This document shows positions 6,739-7,597 of a stretch of DNA of 7,597 nt, piece by piece. Origin of the DNA: Chitinophagales bacterium (GTDB lineage Bacteria > Bacteroidota > Bacteroidia > Chitinophagales > CAIODY01); NCBI GenBank assembly GCA_023251415.1, contig JAHEYX010000148.1, forward strand, positions 1 through 7,597, written 5' to 3'. Both the position numbers and the translations under genes were made by a program. A model generated the notes under the pieces. The model was not told where the DNA came from, did no database searches, and saw only the letters and a list, made by a program, of their open reading frames with translations. Every line of letters starts with the position of its first letter. Position 1 is the stretch's first letter.

Positions 6739-7597
6739 ATGATTACTGTTCCGGAATTTTTATTGCAAAAATTAAGTGCATTGCCGGAATGGAATGAAGC
6801 TGCATTTGTGGCCGCTCAACAACAGGCTGCAGTAACTTCAATTCGATTAAATAAACGAAAAGCTAGTAATGCCTTTGCATCCGAATCTGTGGTGCCATGG
6901 TGTCAACAAGGTCGATATTTGCGTGAGCGTCCCTACTTTACGCACGATCCATTATTGCATGCCGGAGCGTATTATGTGCAAGAAGCCAGCTCTATGTTTA
7001 TTGCCACAGTTATCGAACAAGTTTTACCAAAAACGACACCGATTCGGGTTTTGGATTTGTGTGCAGCACCCGGTGGTAAAAGTACTTTACTGGCCGATTG
7101 TTTACCTGATAATAGCTTACTGGTGTCGAACGAAATTATTCGAACACGAGTTGGTGCGCTCGTAGAAAACTTGAGTAAATGGGGAGCAACGAATACCATT
7201 GTAACCAGTGCCGATCCGCTTGAACTAGGTGCTCTGCATCAACTGTTTGATTTGCTGTTAATCGATGCACCTTGCAGCGGAAGTGGCTTGTTTCGAAAAG
7301 ATGCCAATGCCATTAATGAGTGGTCGCCCGAGCAAGTGATGGTGTGTCAAAAGCGGCAACAACGTATTATTCACGACAGTTGGTCGGCTTTACGTGTTGG
7401 TGGTTATTTAATTTACAGCACCTGCTCGTTTTCACCGGAAGAAAATGAAGAAGTGCTGGATAGCATACTGAATACGTTTCATGCGACCAGTATTGCCTTA
7501 CATATTCCGGAAGAATGGGGCATTCAAATCGCTACTTCACCCAAGTATGGTGGCACCGGTTATCGATTTTCGCCACATCGTTTACAAGGCGAAGGCT
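6739..7597 (+). CDS. RsmF-like rRNA (cytosine-5)-methyltransferase, C-terminus cut by window edge
   Basis: This SAM-dependent enzyme of the NOL1/NOP2/Sun family methylates cytosine C5 in RNA, most likely 16S rRNA as RsmF (YebU) does. The ATG at 6739 opens a frame of 286 codons that continues past the edge. Visible motifs are the family N1 region DPLLHAGAYYVQEASSMF (70-87), the SAM-binding loop VLDLCAAPGGKST (104-116), motif IV DAPCSGSGLFRKD (176-188) with Cys179, and motif VI STCSFSPEENEE (227-238) with Cys229. The Cys in motif VI is the usual nucleophile and that in motif IV assists product release; both are present. FSPHRLQGEG (277-286) matches the end of the catalytic domain. Bacteroidota homologues usually reach about 450-470 residues with a C-terminal PUA-like RNA-binding domain, which would lie beyond the window. 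It is probably the third gene of the operon starting at 4459. Confidence 0.93.
   Translation, partial: MITVPEFLLQKLSALPEWNEAAFVAAQQQAAVTSIRLNKRKASNAFASESVVPWCQQGRYLRERPYFTHDPLLHAGAYYVQEASSMFIATVIEQVLPKTTPIRVLDLCAAPGGKSTLLADCLPDNSLLVSNEIIRTRVGALVENLSKWGATNTIVTSADPLELGALHQLFDLLLIDAPCSGSGLFRKDANAINEWSPEQVMVCQKRQQRIIHDSWSALRVGGYLIYSTCSFSPEENEEVLDSILNTFHATSIALHIPEEWGIQIATSPKYGGTGYRFSPHRLQGEG

Noticed and set aside
6869..7165. Plus-strand open frame of 98 residues
   Set aside because: It overlaps the RsmF-like gene in another frame, and that gene shows all its catalytic motifs across the same bases. It is a shadow frame.
1..7597. CRISPR arrays, tRNA or rRNA genes, transposases, phage or defence genes
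   Set aside because: I looked for direct repeats, cloverleaf-like segments and motifs of such proteins on both strands and found none. Every long frame is explained by housekeeping or envelope genes.

Overview
The window looks like a chromosomal segment from a member of the Bacteroidota, probably a Chitinophagales/Sphingobacteriia-type or flavobacterial relative. The support is the ssb-gldE pairing, which is characteristic of that phylum, AT-rich DNA, no Shine-Dalgarno sequences ahead of the starts, and several upstream boxes resembling the Bacteroidota -7 consensus TAnnTTTG. The species cannot be named from this sequence.

Layout. Bases 1-416 (minus strand) hold the first 138 codons of a sodium:solute symporter that runs off the left edge. 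A short divergent intergenic region (417-566) separates it from everything else, which is all on the plus strand: ssb (567-1025), the CNNM/CorC-type membrane protein gldE (1088-2443, TTG start), a small unrecognised lipoprotein (2542-2985), a MacB/FtsX-type ABC transporter permease (3101-4348), a family 5 extracytoplasmic solute-binding lipoprotein (4459-6321), a hotdog-fold thioesterase resembling the FlK family (6324-6719), and an RsmF-like rRNA cytosine-5 methyltransferase cut by the right edge (6739-7597). The last three are spaced by 2 and 19 bases and probably form one transcript. No gene-free stretch exceeds 150 bases. I see no tRNA, rRNA, CRISPR array, insertion sequence or phage gene.

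How the genes relate. ssb acts in DNA replication and repair, and gldE is its usual neighbour in this phylum. The envelope genes (gldE, the lipoprotein, the permease, the binding protein, the symporter) share membrane or periplasmic locations but no clear single pathway. The permease is of the exporter/lipoprotein-release type and would not be expected to partner the binding protein, whose own importer permeases and ATPase are not in the window.

I find no convincing novel system. The points most worth a second look are the unknown lipoprotein in the place where gldD is often found, the thioesterase with an intact FlK-type catalytic triad co-transcribed with an orphan binding protein, and a palindrome just upstream of that operon's likely promoter.
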